From Actinomycetes bacterium (GTDB lineage Bacteria > Actinomycetota > Acidimicrobiia > Acidimicrobiales > Acidimicrobiaceae), in NCBI GenBank assembly GCA_021786375.1, contig JAJYNL010000019.1:1-40247 (forward strand): a stretch of 40,247 nt of DNA, read 5' to 3'. The first letter of the stretch is position 1. Each line of letters starts with the position of its first letter. Below are positions 33,303 through 40,247 of the stretch, one piece after another. The position numbers and the translations under genes are program-made. A model generated the notes under the pieces. That model ran no database searches. It worked only from the letters and a program-made list of their open reading frames with translations, and was not told the origin of the DNA.

Positions 33303-33908
33303 GTGCGGATTATCGGACTTACGGGCGGAATCGGCTCGGGCAAGTCGACCGTGGAGGCGATGCTGGCGAGGCGGGGTGCGGTGGTGATCGATGCCGATCA
33401 GGTCGCGCGTGAGGTGGTCCAGCCCGGCGGGGAGGCATACCTGCGAATCGTCGAGCACTTCGGTCCGAAGGTGGTCGGAGCCGACGGCGCACTCGACCGC
33501 GCGGCCATCGCCAAGATCGTCTTTGCCGACGCTGATGAGCTGGGTTTCTTGAACTCGGTTACCCATCCGGCGGTTGGCCAGGCGATCCTGGAGCGGCTGG
33601 AGGAGCTTTCCCGCACTCGGCCCGATTCCCTGGTCTTTCTCTCGGTTCCGCTGCTGGTTGAGACCGGCGGTGCCGGGCGCTATGGCACCGAGGCGGTTGT
33701 GGTGGTGGACGTGCCGTCCGAGGTTGCGGTCGAACGTCTTGTGCAGGGGAGAGGGATGGCCCGCGAAGACGCCATGGCGCGTGTCGCCGCCCAGGCGCCG
33801 CGGTCGGAGCGGCTTCGTGCAGCCGACCACGTAATCGACAACTCCGGCGATGCCGCTGCGCTCGAACGGGAGGTCGAGCGCGTTCTGGCCGCACTGGGGG
33901 CCGTCTAA
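33303..33908 (+). CDS. coaE: Dephospho-CoA kinase
   Basis: This 201-residue P-loop kinase catalyses the last step of coenzyme A synthesis, phosphorylating the 3'-hydroxyl of dephospho-CoA. Walker A is IGLTGGIGSGKSTVEAML at the very N-terminus, followed by VVIDADQVAREVVQPGG (substrate-binding DAD, ~29) and FLSVPLLVETGG (~118). GTG 33303 is chosen because GGAGG (33291-33295) lies seven bases upstream and the P-loop then falls at residue 7. The frame is open to 33159, but the extra residues look like non-coding Arg/Ser-rich sequence. It lies between rpsA and uvrB on the same strand. Confidence 0.94.
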   Translation: MRIIGLTGGIGSGKSTVEAMLARRGAVVIDADQVAREVVQPGGEAYLRIVEHFGPKVVGADGALDRAAIAKIVFADADELGFLNSVTHPAVGQAILERLEELSRTRPDSLVFLSVPLLVETGGAGRYGTEAVVVVDVPSEVAVERLVQGRGMAREDAMARVAAQAPRSERLRAADHVIDNSGDAAALEREVERVLAALGAV

Positions 33909-33933
33909 TCCCAAAGAATGCCCGCGGCGCCCT

Positions 33934-33945
33934 TAAACTGGAAGT
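33934..33945 (+). promoter_or_regulatory. Candidate leaderless promoter of uvrB
   Basis: TAAACT (33934-33939) fits the actinobacterial -10 pattern TANNNT and ends six bases before the GTG start at 33946. There is no Shine-Dalgarno sequence, so the transcript probably starts at the initiation codon. Confidence 0.5.
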
Positions 33946-35955
33946 GTGCCTCCCTTTAAAGTCGTCTCCGCCTACGATCCCGCCGGCGATCAGCCCAAGG
34001 CCATAGCTTCGCTCACTGAGGGTGTCAGGCGCGGGGATCGCTATCAGACCCTGCTGGGGATCACCGGTTCGGGGAAGAGTGCGACGATCGCCTGGACTAT
34101 CGAGCAGGTGCAAAAGCCAACCCTGGTCATTGCGCCCAACAAGTCGCTCGCGGCCCAGCTGGCGGCGGAGTTTCGCGACTTCTTCCCCGACAACCGGGTC
34201 GAGTACTTCGTTTCCTATTACGACTATTACCAGCCCGAGGCCTACATTCCTTCGTCGGATACCTACATCGAGAAGGACTCCTCGATCAACGACGAGATCG
34301 ACAGACTGCGCCACTCGGCAACATCGGCGTTGCTCTCGCGCCGGGACGTGATCGTGGTCGCGTCGGTCTCCTGTATCTACGGCTTGGGCTCGCCGGAGGA
34401 ATATGCCAAGCGGATGGTGATGATACGCCGGGGCGAGCCACAGGACGTACGTGAGCTGCTGCGGCGGCTGGTGGACGTGCACTACGAGCGCAATGACGCG
34501 AACCTGGTGCGCGGGAAGTTCCGGGTGCGTGGCGACACGCTGGAGATCCACCCCGCCTACGAGGAGAGCGCCTTCCGTATCGAGTTCTTCGGCGACGAGC
34601 CGGAGCGGATCACCGAATACGACACGCTGACCGGCGAGGTGCTGCGGGAGATGGACGAGCTGGTCGTATATCCGGCCACCCACTACATCGCCGGCGACGA
34701 GACGCTGCGCGGGGCGATCGCCAACATCGAGAAGGAGCTGGGAGAGCGGCTTCGCGAGCTGGAGGGCGCAAATCGCCTGTTGGAGGCTCAGCGGCTGCGC
34801 ATGCGAACCCAATTCGACTTGGAGATGCTGGAAGAGGTCGGATACTGCAACGGTATCGAGAACTACTCCCGCCACCTCGACGGCCGGGCGCCTGGCGAGC
34901 CGCCGTACACCCTTCTCGACTTTTTCCCCAAGGACTTCCTGGTGGTGATTGACGAGTCCCACGTCACCGTGCCGCAGCTGCACGGCCAGTACGCGGGTGA
35001 CCGCAGCCGCAAGGAGACTTTGGTCGACTTCGGTTTCAGGCTCCCATCGGCCCTCGACAACCGGCCCCTGCGCTTCGAGGAGTTCACCGAGCGCATCAAC
35101 CAGTGCATCTTTCTCTCGGCCACGCCGTCCGCCTACGAGTTGAGCCACTCCGGCAACTTGGTGGAGCAGATCATCCGGCCGACCGGGCTGCTCGATCCGA
35201 AAGTGGTGGTCAGGCCGACCCGCGGCCAGATCGACGACTTGCTCGAGGAGGTCCGCGCACGCATCGAGCAGGGGGAGCGGACCCTTGTAACCACCCTGAC
35301 CAAGAAGATGGCCGAAGATCTGACCGATTACCTCCTCGAGCAGGGGCTCAAAGTCCGCTACCTGCACTCCAACGTGGAGACTCTGGAGAGGGTGCAGATC
35401 ATTCGTGACCTGCGCCTGGGTGAGTTCGACGTGCTGGTGGGCATAAATCTGCTCCGGGAAGGCCTCGACCTTCCCGAGGTGTCCCTGGTTGCGATACTCG
35501 ATGCGGACAAGGAAGGTTTCCTGCGTTCGGAGACCTCTCTCGTCCAGACCATCGGAAGGGCGGCGCGCAACTCCCAGGGGACGGTCATCCTCTATGCCGA
35601 TCAGACCACGGACTCGATGCGGCGGGCCATGGCCGAGACCGAGCGCCGCCGCAGCTTGCAGGAGGTCTACAATCGCGAGCACGGGATCAATCCGACCACG
35701 GTTCGCAAGGCGGTCGCCGACATACTCGAGCAGCTTCGGCCCTCCGCCGCTGTGCCGGTACCATCACTGGGCAAAGGAAGAGGTAGGAAGGCGGTTTCGG
35801 ACTACGCCAAGATGAACCTGCCTGAAATCGTTGCCATGATCCAAACCCTGGAGGAGGAGATGGCTGAAGCGGCGGCCGACCTGCGTTTCGAATATGCGGC
35901 AAAACTGCGTGACGAGCTGAAGCAGCTACGCAACTACTTGAGGGATGCCGGATGA
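33946..35955 (+). CDS. uvrB: UvrABC system protein B
   Basis: This 669-residue DNA damage recognition helicase of nucleotide excision repair has helicase motif [13 protein letters not shown] (~36), the beta-hairpin region [20 protein letters not shown] (~85-105), motif [11 protein letters not shown] (~337), motif [21 protein letters not shown] (~500), motif [11 protein letters not shown] (~535) and the C-terminal UVR motif [20 protein letters not shown] (~640). It is complete and of normal length. GTG 33946 lacks a ribosome-binding site, but a -10-like box sits just upstream, so the message may be leaderless. It overlaps the next gene by four bases (ATGA). Confidence 0.97.
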   Translation: MPPFKVVSAYDPAGDQPKAIASLTEGVRRGDRYQTLLGITGSGKSATIAWTIEQVQKPTLVIAPNKSLAAQLAAEFRDFFPDNRVEYFVSYYDYYQPEAYIPSSDTYIEKDSSINDEIDRLRHSATSALLSRRDVIVVASVSCIYGLGSPEEYAKRMVMIRRGEPQDVRELLRRLVDVHYERNDANLVRGKFRVRGDTLEIHPAYEESAFRIEFFGDEPERITEYDTLTGEVLREMDELVVYPATHYIAGDETLRGAIANIEKELGERLRELEGANRLLEAQRLRMRTQFDLEMLEEVGYCNGIENYSRHLDGRAPGEPPYTLLDFFPKDFLVVIDESHVTVPQLHGQYAGDRSRKETLVDFGFRLPSALDNRPLRFEEFTERINQCIFLSATPSAYELSHSGNLVEQIIRPTGLLDPKVVVRPTRGQIDDLLEEVRARIEQGERTLVTTLTKKMAEDLTDYLLEQGLKVRYLHSNVETLERVQIIRDLRLGEFDVLVGINLLREGLDLPEVSLVAILDADKEGFLRSETSLVQTIGRAARNSQGTVILYADQTTDSMRRAMAETERRRSLQEVYNREHGINPTTVRKAVADILEQLRPSAAVPVPSLGKGRGRKAVSDYAKMNLPEIVAMIQTLEEEMAEAAADLRFEYAAKLRDELKQLRNYLRDAG

Positions 35956-36608
35956 GCCCGCGCTTGACCAAATGGGGGCGCATTCTGCCCCAACGTCCCG
36001 ACCGTCCGGAGGGGGTGGGCAGCTCCCATCCGATGCGCGCGGTGGTCGAGCAGATTGCCGCCTCGCCGCATGGCTGGACGTCCGATCGCTCCGCCAAGGT
36101 GCGCGAACTCTTCGACTCCATGGCCGAGGACTGGGCGGAGCGCAACGGGCCCGATCGGACCGAGGCGCTGGCAGAGGCCCTGGAACGCCTCGCCTTGCCC
36201 GGACGGCGTTGCTTGGAGGTTGGCTGTGGCACCGGGTCAGTGCTGGGGCTGCTCTCCAGGCGCTTTGAGGCCGTGGTGGGCGTGGATCTCGCCATGGGGA
36301 TGTTGCGCCGAGCGGATTGTGAGGATGCCTCCCTGATTCAAGGCGATGCCGGCAGGCTCCCCTTTGCGGATTCCAGCTTTGACCTGATCGTGGCGGTGAA
36401 CGCCTTCCTGTTCCCGGCTGAGTACAAGCGCGTTCTCGCGCAGCGGGGCAATCTGATCTTCGTCTCCACCAACGGTGACCGCACCCCTATCTACCTGAGC
36501 CCGGAGCGTGTCGCGGAGGCTTTGGGCGAGGAGTTCGCCGGAGTGAGTGCCGAGAGCGGCAACGGCGTCTGGTCCTGCTTCTCCCGCCACGCCTTCTGGG
36601 AGGAGTAG
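35952..36608 (+). CDS. Class I SAM-dependent methyltransferase
   Basis: This 218-residue protein has the Rossmann methyltransferase motifs: motif [16 protein letters not shown] (~80), [15 protein letters not shown] (motif II acidic residue, ~102), [20 protein letters not shown] (motifs III-IV, ~124) and a post-motif near LIFVSTNGD (~162). It resembles the ubiquinone/menaquinone methyltransferase-like (UbiE/Methyltransf_11) group, but the substrate cannot be read from sequence. ATG 35952 overlaps the uvrB stop, so it is translationally coupled to uvrB. The N-terminal ~45 residues, rich in Arg and Pro, have no clear counterpart in the fold. Confidence 0.82.
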   Translation: MSPRLTKWGRILPQRPDRPEGVGSSHPMRAVVEQIAASPHGWTSDRSAKVRELFDSMAEDWAERNGPDRTEALAEALERLALPGRRCLEVGCGTGSVLGLLSRRFEAVVGVDLAMGMLRRADCEDASLIQGDAGRLPFADSSFDLIVAVNAFLFPAEYKRVLAQRGNLIFVSTNGDRTPIYLSPERVAEALGEEFAGVSAESGNGVWSCFSRHAFWEE

Positions 36609-36632
36609 GGCGGCGGCTGAGGCCTGGTGCAT

Positions 36633-36670
36633 GCGAAGGGCCCCCGTCGCCGGAGGCGGGGACCCTTCGC
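36633..36670. terminator. Bidirectional terminator between convergent genes
   Basis: GCGAAGGGCCCCCG (36633-36646) pairs with CGGGGACCCTTCGC (36657-36670), with one mismatch and a ten-base loop. It lies between the 3' ends of the methyltransferase (plus) and MBL-rhodanese (minus) genes and can serve both. Confidence 0.75.
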
Positions 36671-36693
36671 CTTGGGAGCCGGGAGGGAGCCGG

Positions 36694-38040
36694 CTATCCG
36701 TGGGAGGAGAAGTATGCGGCGTAGTCGTCGTTCACGCAGACCACGGCGTGGCCCGTGTTGGCGAGGATGGACGAGGCCAGCGTTGCCCGGTATCCACCGG
36801 CACAGTGGACCCAGATCTCCTTGTCGCGCATGCCGTCGAGTTCGGCCAGCCGCTCCGTGAGCTCGTGAATCGGGATGTGCACGCTCCCCTGGATGAAGGA
36901 GTTGCGCCGCTCGTCGTTGCGCCGCACGTCCAGGATGACCACGCCGTCCTTGTGGCGGACCTGATCCAGGTCGGCGAACTTGGCCACTGAGAGGGTGCGC
37001 GGCTCATCCACCGCGGCGCCGTCCGGCATGCGGTGGAAGCCCACCACCGAGTCGTAGCTGATACGAGCCAACTGCCGGGATGCTTCCAGCGCCTCCGCGT
37101 CGTTGCGGGTCAACAGCACTACGTCGCGCTCACGGTCGACGATCCAGCCCAGGTAGGTCGAGAAGCTGTTCCCCAGGGGTATGGCATGGCTGCCCGGGAT
37201 GTGCCCGGCTGCGTACTCCTCGGCGCTTCGGGTGTCAACCACGAAAGAGCCCTTGGCAAGGTGCGCCTCGACGTCGGATAGCTCGAGTTCCCGGGGGACC
37301 TCGTCAAAGTAGGCGCTCGGGCCGGCCAGGTTGGCGGGACCCATGTAGCGGTAATAGGCCGGCCATGCGTCCAAGCCGGCCAGGAGGACCTTTTTGAATT
37401 CGTCCTCGTCGTCGAGGAGGAGAGCGAAGTTGGAGCGCTTTTCGTTTCCGATGGTGGAAGTTGAGCCGGCTTCGCAGCTGGAGGAGGAGCAGAAGCTCCC
37501 AAAGCCGTGAGTCGGCTGGACCTCGACCTCGTCAGCCAGAGTGTCGGCGAGCCTGCGAACACTGCGGAATTGGCTGCGAGCCAGGAAGTCGGTCATTTCG
37601 GGTCCGAGCAGGTCCGGGCGGCCGACGCTTCCGTAGAGCAGCGAGCCGCCGGTGAAGACCGCCGCCTTGCCGTCGTCGGAAACCGCCAGGTAGGAGATGT
37701 GGGTCGGCGTGTGCCCGGGGGTGGAGACAACCGTGATGGTGAAGGTCCCTGCCCGGAAGGTGAAGCCATCGCTCACCGGTGTCCGCTCGTAGGAGACCTC
37801 GTCGGCCTCATTGACGAAGTATGGCACGCCGAGGCGCTTGGCGAGCTCGAGGCCGCCGGTCACATAGTCGTTGTGAATGTGGGTCTCGCCTACGGCACGA
37901 ATCGTGAGGCCGTTGTCGCGCACCGCCTCAAGGACGCGGGCGATGTCCCGCTGGGGGTCGATGACGACGGCGTCGACGCCGTCGTGAATGATGTAGCTAC
38001 GGTCGCCCAGCTCGGGCGTATTCAGGATGGTGACGTCCAA
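36694..38040 (-). CDS. MBL-fold/double-rhodanese fusion (persulfide dioxygenase-like)
   Basis: This 448-residue protein has an N-terminal MBL domain of the ETHE1/persulfide dioxygenase type (1-~250), with THIHNDYVTGG (~53), STPGHTPTHISYL (~106) and FTGGSLLYGSVGRPDLLG (~130). Two rhodanese domains follow. The first (~258-345, FVVDTRSAEEYAAGHIPGSH) has no Cys at the active-site position (LLTRNDAE). The second (~355-448, VVILDVRRNDERR, then WVHCAGGYRA) keeps the catalytic Cys. The second aspartate-histidine ligand of the MBL motif reads Asp-Tyr, as seen in related actinobacterial fusions. It probably oxidises or transfers persulfide sulfur. The start is TTG 38040, supported by GAGGGAGG nine bases upstream. 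It diverges from a TSUP permease gene. Confidence 0.85.
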   Translation of the reverse strand: MDVTILNTPELGDRSYIIHDGVDAVVIDPQRDIARVLEAVRDNGLTIRAVGETHIHNDYVTGGLELAKRLGVPYFVNEADEVSYERTPVSDGFTFRAGTFTITVVSTPGHTPTHISYLAVSDDGKAAVFTGGSLLYGSVGRPDLLGPEMTDFLARSQFRSVRRLADTLADEVEVQPTHGFGSFCSSSSCEAGSTSTIGNEKRSNFALLLDDEDEFKKVLLAGLDAWPAYYRYMGPANLAGPSAYFDEVPRELELSDVEAHLAKGSFVVDTRSAEEYAAGHIPGSHAIPLGNSFSTYLGWIVDRERDVVLLTRNDAEALEASRQLARISYDSVVGFHRMPDGAAVDEPRTLSVAKFADLDQVRHKDGVVILDVRRNDERRNSFIQGSVHIPIHELTERLAELDGMRDKEIWVHCAGGYRATLASSILANTGHAVVCVNDDYAAYFSSHG

Positions 38041-38108
38041 GTCTGTGGTCCTCCCTCGTCTATTTCGATTATTGCCGAGAAGTGACTGTTAGTGCGTTGG
38101 CGGGATTG

Positions 38109-38148
38109 GGTCCCACCGCTACGCCGGAGGCGTAGGTGGTGTGGGACC
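38109..38148 (-). promoter_or_regulatory. Hairpin in the leader of the MBL-rhodanese gene
   Basis: GGTCCCAC (38109-38116) pairs with GTGGGACC (38141-38148), and inside it CTACGCC (38119-38125) pairs with GGCGTAG (38129-38135) around a three-base loop, with an asymmetric internal bulge. It lies between the shared promoter and the TTG start, so it would be in the untranslated leader and may control elongation or message stability. Confidence 0.5.
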
Positions 38149-38167
38149 TTGTGCTCTGTCGGTTTAT

Positions 38168-38188
38168 TTGTACGTACATTAGTACAAT
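38168..38188. promoter_or_regulatory. Shared divergent promoter with inverted-repeat operator
   Basis: TTGTAC (38168-38173) and GTACAA (38182-38187) form a perfect inverted repeat with an eight-base spacer. TACAAT (38183-38188) is a good rightward -10 box for the TSUP gene, and TACTAAT-like bases on the minus strand could serve the MBL-rhodanese gene. A repressor bound here would control both. A persulfide- or sulfide-sensing regulator is plausible but none is encoded next to it. Confidence 0.5.
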
Positions 38189-38284
38189 AGATAGCATACA
38201 ACGGTTGAGCGGAAGCGGATTTATGGCGGGTATAACCAACTTCAAATCATTCATAGGCTCGAGCTTGTACGGGCGATCGGCCCG

Positions 38285-39094
38285 ATGATGGATCTGGTTC
38301 TGGTGGTCCTCGGCCTGCTGATGGGCGGTGCACTAGGCGCTCTTGGGGGCGGCGGCTCCATCCTGGCTGTGCCGATGCTCGTCTATATCGCCGGAGAGTC
38401 CGTGAAGGTTGGCACAACGGCTTCCTTGGTGGCTGTGGGCGCCGCAGCCCTGGCTGGTGCCATCGGGCACTTCTTCGCCGGTCGGGTCAAGGTGGGCAAA
38501 GGCGTTCTCTTCGGTGTTGTCGGCGTCGGCGGTTCGCTTCTCGGCTCGGCTTTGAACCGCGTCGCCAACCCCAACTTGCTGCTGCTGCTCTTTGCCCTTT
38601 TCATGATTTTCGTCGGCGCGCGCATGGTCGTTGCCGGGTCGGGCGGGCCGCGCCGGGCTCAGGCGCTTTCCGTCGGGGGCACCGATGTGGCCCTGGCGGC
38701 CGAGGGCCGCTCCACAAGCGCAAAGGCGCTGCGGGTGGTCATCGCTGGCACGGTGGTCGGATTCCTGACCGGATTCTTCGGTGTCGGCGGCGGCTTTGTC
38801 ATCGTGCCGGCCCTGGTTCTCGCGCTCGACTTCTCCATGCCGGATGCCATAGGCACCAGCCTTCTCGTCATCTCGGTCAATTCGGTGATATCCCTCGGCG
38901 CGCGCATGGGGCACGTGCATGTGCCCTGGAGCGTGGTGATGGTCTTTTCGGCCGGCGCGCTGGTTGGATCCCTGGTCGGCTCACGCGCGGCCTCCCATTT
39001 CCAGGCAACCGCCCTGAAGCGGGCCTTCGTGGTGCTCATCTTCGCCCTGGCGGTTTACATGGGCACCGACGCGATCATTCGCATGCTGCACTGA
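38285..39094 (+). CDS. TSUP (TauE/SafE) family permease
   Basis: This 269-residue membrane protein is the second TSUP member of the window. The duplicated family motif is LLMGGALGALGGGGSILAVP (~11) and TVVGFLTGFFGVGGGFVIVP (~157), with seven to eight helices. ATG 38285 and the next codon, ATG 38288, are both possible; neither has a clear ribosome-binding site. It is divergent from the MBL-rhodanese gene, and this pairing is widespread in bacteria that detoxify sulfide. It probably exports sulfite, thiosulfate or another sulfur anion made by the oxidation enzyme. Its stop codon abuts that of the convergent DUF167 gene with no gap. Confidence 0.87.
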   Translation: MMDLVLVVLGLLMGGALGALGGGGSILAVPMLVYIAGESVKVGTTASLVAVGAAALAGAIGHFFAGRVKVGKGVLFGVVGVGGSLLGSALNRVANPNLLLLLFALFMIFVGARMVVAGSGGPRRAQALSVGGTDVALAAEGRSTSAKALRVVIAGTVVGFLTGFFGVGGGFVIVPALVLALDFSMPDAIGTSLLVISVNSVISLGARMGHVHVPWSVVMVFSAGALVGSLVGSRAASHFQATALKRAFVVLIFALAVYMGTDAIIRMLH

Positions 39095-39412
39095 TCAGTC
39101 GGGGCCGCCCAATGCCGCAGCGAGTGCCGCCACCAGCTCGGAGGCGGTTGTTCCTTTCACCATGACCGCCTTGGAGCGCGCCTTGGCGCCTGCAGACACC
39201 TGGACGTGGGAGGGGGGCAACCCGGCCAGGTCGGCGATCAGCCGCTCCAGCTCGCGGTTGGCTCGGTTCTCCTGAGCGGGGGAGTGGAGCCACACCTCGA
39301 CTCTTTGCTCCCGGATGCCGGCCAGCCCGGCGCGCGGCTTTCTCGTCGAGACCCGTACCTCGACCACGGCTCCCCCCGGCACGGCCCTGACCGCTTCGGC
39401 GATCTCAGTCAC
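39095..39412 (-). CDS. DUF167 (YggU) family protein
   Basis: This 105-residue protein of the small DUF167/YggU fold has VVEVRVSTRKPRAGLAGIRE (~18-37, the strand with conserved basic residues), VEVWLHSPAQENRANRELER (with the family's P-A-x-x-x-x-A-N-x-x-L core, ~40-60) and the end PPSHVQVSAGAKARSKAVMV. GTG 39412 is preferred because it gives the usual length and overlaps the end of the upstream MFS gene by eight bases; the frame is open further upstream inside that gene. The function of the family is not established. Confidence 0.78.
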   Translation of the reverse strand: MTEIAEAVRAVPGGAVVEVRVSTRKPRAGLAGIREQRVEVWLHSPAQENRANRELERLIADLAGLPPSHVQVSAGAKARSKAVMVKGTTASELVAALAAALGGPD

Positions 39413-40109
39413 CGCCGGCACCACCAGCTGCGCGTAACTGGATGTTGGGAGCGAAGCGGTAGCAGATCGCGAGCAGCAAGAGCGACCAGGCGGCGTCGAC
39501 GGCCAAGCCCATGGCCACGCCGTGCGCCGAGCCGGCGGCAAGGGCCGCGGCTATCATGCCCCCGGCAATGCCGGTGCCCAACGCAATGCCCAGAGTGTCA
39601 GCCAGCGAGTTGGAGGCCGAGGACTCCTCCAGTCGATCACGCGGGGCGACGTCCAGCAGTGACACCGACAGAACCACGTAGGCAATTCCCATTCCCAGTG
39701 CCGCAATGCTCCAGGCTCCCACCGCAAGCCAGCCAGAGGCGCGCGGGAGGCCGAGCGCCACCCCGTTTGCCGCCGCACCGAGCGCGGTGACCGCAATACC
39801 CAGCCTGAAGAGCTTCGACCGACTCTTCGGGGTGGAGACCCGGGAGTGCCAATACGAGCCGGCGGTCCAGGTGAAAGTACCGACGGTCAGGGTTATGCCG
39901 GCCAGAGCCAAGGAGAAGCCGCGGTCACGGAAGAGGGCGAGGGGCATGTAGCCATCGATGCCGAAAAAGGCCATCGAGGAGAGCATACGCAGCGGGACCA
40001 CCGAGGCGACGCCCGGGGCGAAGGAGAAGCTCCGGGGTGGAAGGAGATGCCATAGCGACCAGGCGCCGAGAGCACCCGCCGGGAGCGCCAGCACGAGTAG
40101 GCCGTAGTC
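39405..40109 (-). pseudogene. C-terminal half of an MFS transporter, apparently IS-disrupted
   Basis: About 234 residues with roughly six membrane helices are visible, starting with YGLLVLALPAGALGAWSLW. Then come PLRMLSSMAFFGIDGYMPLA (a typical start of helix 7 in drug-type MFS proteins), GITLTVGTFTWTAGSYWHSR and SLLDVAPRDRLEESSASNSL. The first six helices are missing. The frame stays open to the right edge, but there it is the antisense of a transposase gene and no longer looks like membrane protein. A GTG at 40094 could start a truncated product. The insertion point appears to lie near 40110. The 3' end overlaps the DUF167 gene. Confidence 0.65.
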
Positions 40110-40157
40110 AGGTATTGCCGAAAAGGCCTCTCCATCTGAGTGCAGTAGGATAGGTAT

Positions 40158-40247
40158 GTGCCGTACACGGCTCCGAGGGTTGGGATCGACTACCCAGGGT
40201 CGTACGCTGGCGTGCTGGCCTGGTTCCCCGATGACGCAGCATGCCTG
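40158..40247 (+). mobile_element. Start of an IS1595-family (ISXO2-like) transposase
   Basis: GTG 40158 opens a frame running off the window edge. It encodes PRVGIDYPGSYAGVLAWFPD followed by DAACL. This matches the N-terminal lead-in of ISXO2-like transposases ('YP.....AWFPDDAACLDYL..LRW'), before their zinc ribbon. Only 30 residues are visible. The left end of the element must lie between about 40105 and 40157; its terminal inverted repeat could not be confirmed without the other end. Confidence 0.7.

Noticed and set aside
33559-35682. 707-codon open frame on the minus strand
   Set aside because: It lies antisense to uvrB, which is fully supported by helicase motifs. The minus-strand product has no family features and is a shadow of codon bias in GC-rich DNA.

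Overview
The window is GC-rich bacterial DNA that reads as an actinobacterium, possibly of the Acidimicrobiia. Supporting this are a four-domain ribosomal protein S1, an ANTAR response regulator beside polA, the actinobacterial order polA-rpsA-coaE-uvrB, PucR- and GntR/UTRA-type regulators, an LPXTG-like anchor with its sortase, and promoters placed so that transcripts would be leaderless. No species is claimed.

Layout. Positions 1-952 hold no recognisable gene. Positions 953-11591 form a catabolic island. An acyl-CoA ligase points left. Diverging from it is a tightly overlapping five-gene operon: HyuA-like, small zinc-ribbon protein, HyuA-like, HyuB-like, and a ~30 kDa protein. This has the composition and order of acetophenone carboxylase (Apc1-5) and is related to acetone carboxylase. 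A PucR-type regulator follows. The simplest reading is ATP-dependent carboxylation of a ketone to a beta-keto acid, which the divergent ligase then activates with CoA. Positions 11572-14900 hold a decayed remnant, a two-gene pair (pRiA4b ORF-3 domain protein plus an unknown helical protein) and a multiply frameshifted secreted-protein pseudogene. Positions 15040-18379 carry small membrane proteins, then a DUF3494 (ice-binding-like) surface protein with an APKTG-type sorting signal, overlapped by its own sortase.

Positions 18995-21137 are an apparent operon of a TSUP permease, a DUF1634 membrane protein and a GntR/UTRA regulator, with an inverted repeat sitting on a leaderless promoter. Positions 21247-25412 hold a phosphate ABC transporter in the unusual order pstB-pstS-pstC-pstA, preceded by PHO-box-like repeats and with a strong hairpin between pstS and pstC. 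Next are a lone enolase-superfamily gene (o-succinylbenzoate synthase-like), a frameshifted anti-sigma factor (RskA-type) remnant and an MBL hydrolase. Positions 28217-36608 are the conserved core block: ANTAR regulator, polA, rpsA, coaE, uvrB and a methyltransferase. Positions 36694-39094 hold an MBL-rhodanese fusion diverging from a second TSUP permease across a shared inverted repeat, which suggests sulfur or persulfide handling. The right edge has a DUF167 gene, the C-terminal half of an MFS transporter, and the start of an IS1595 (ISXO2-like) transposase that appears to have interrupted the MFS gene.

The housekeeping block is intact, while the accessory stretches contain at least three decayed genes and one apparently IS-disrupted gene. 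The best candidate for a system worth pursuing is the actinobacterial Apc-like ketone carboxylase operon. The DUF3494/sortase pair and the TSUP-DUF1634-GntR operon come next.
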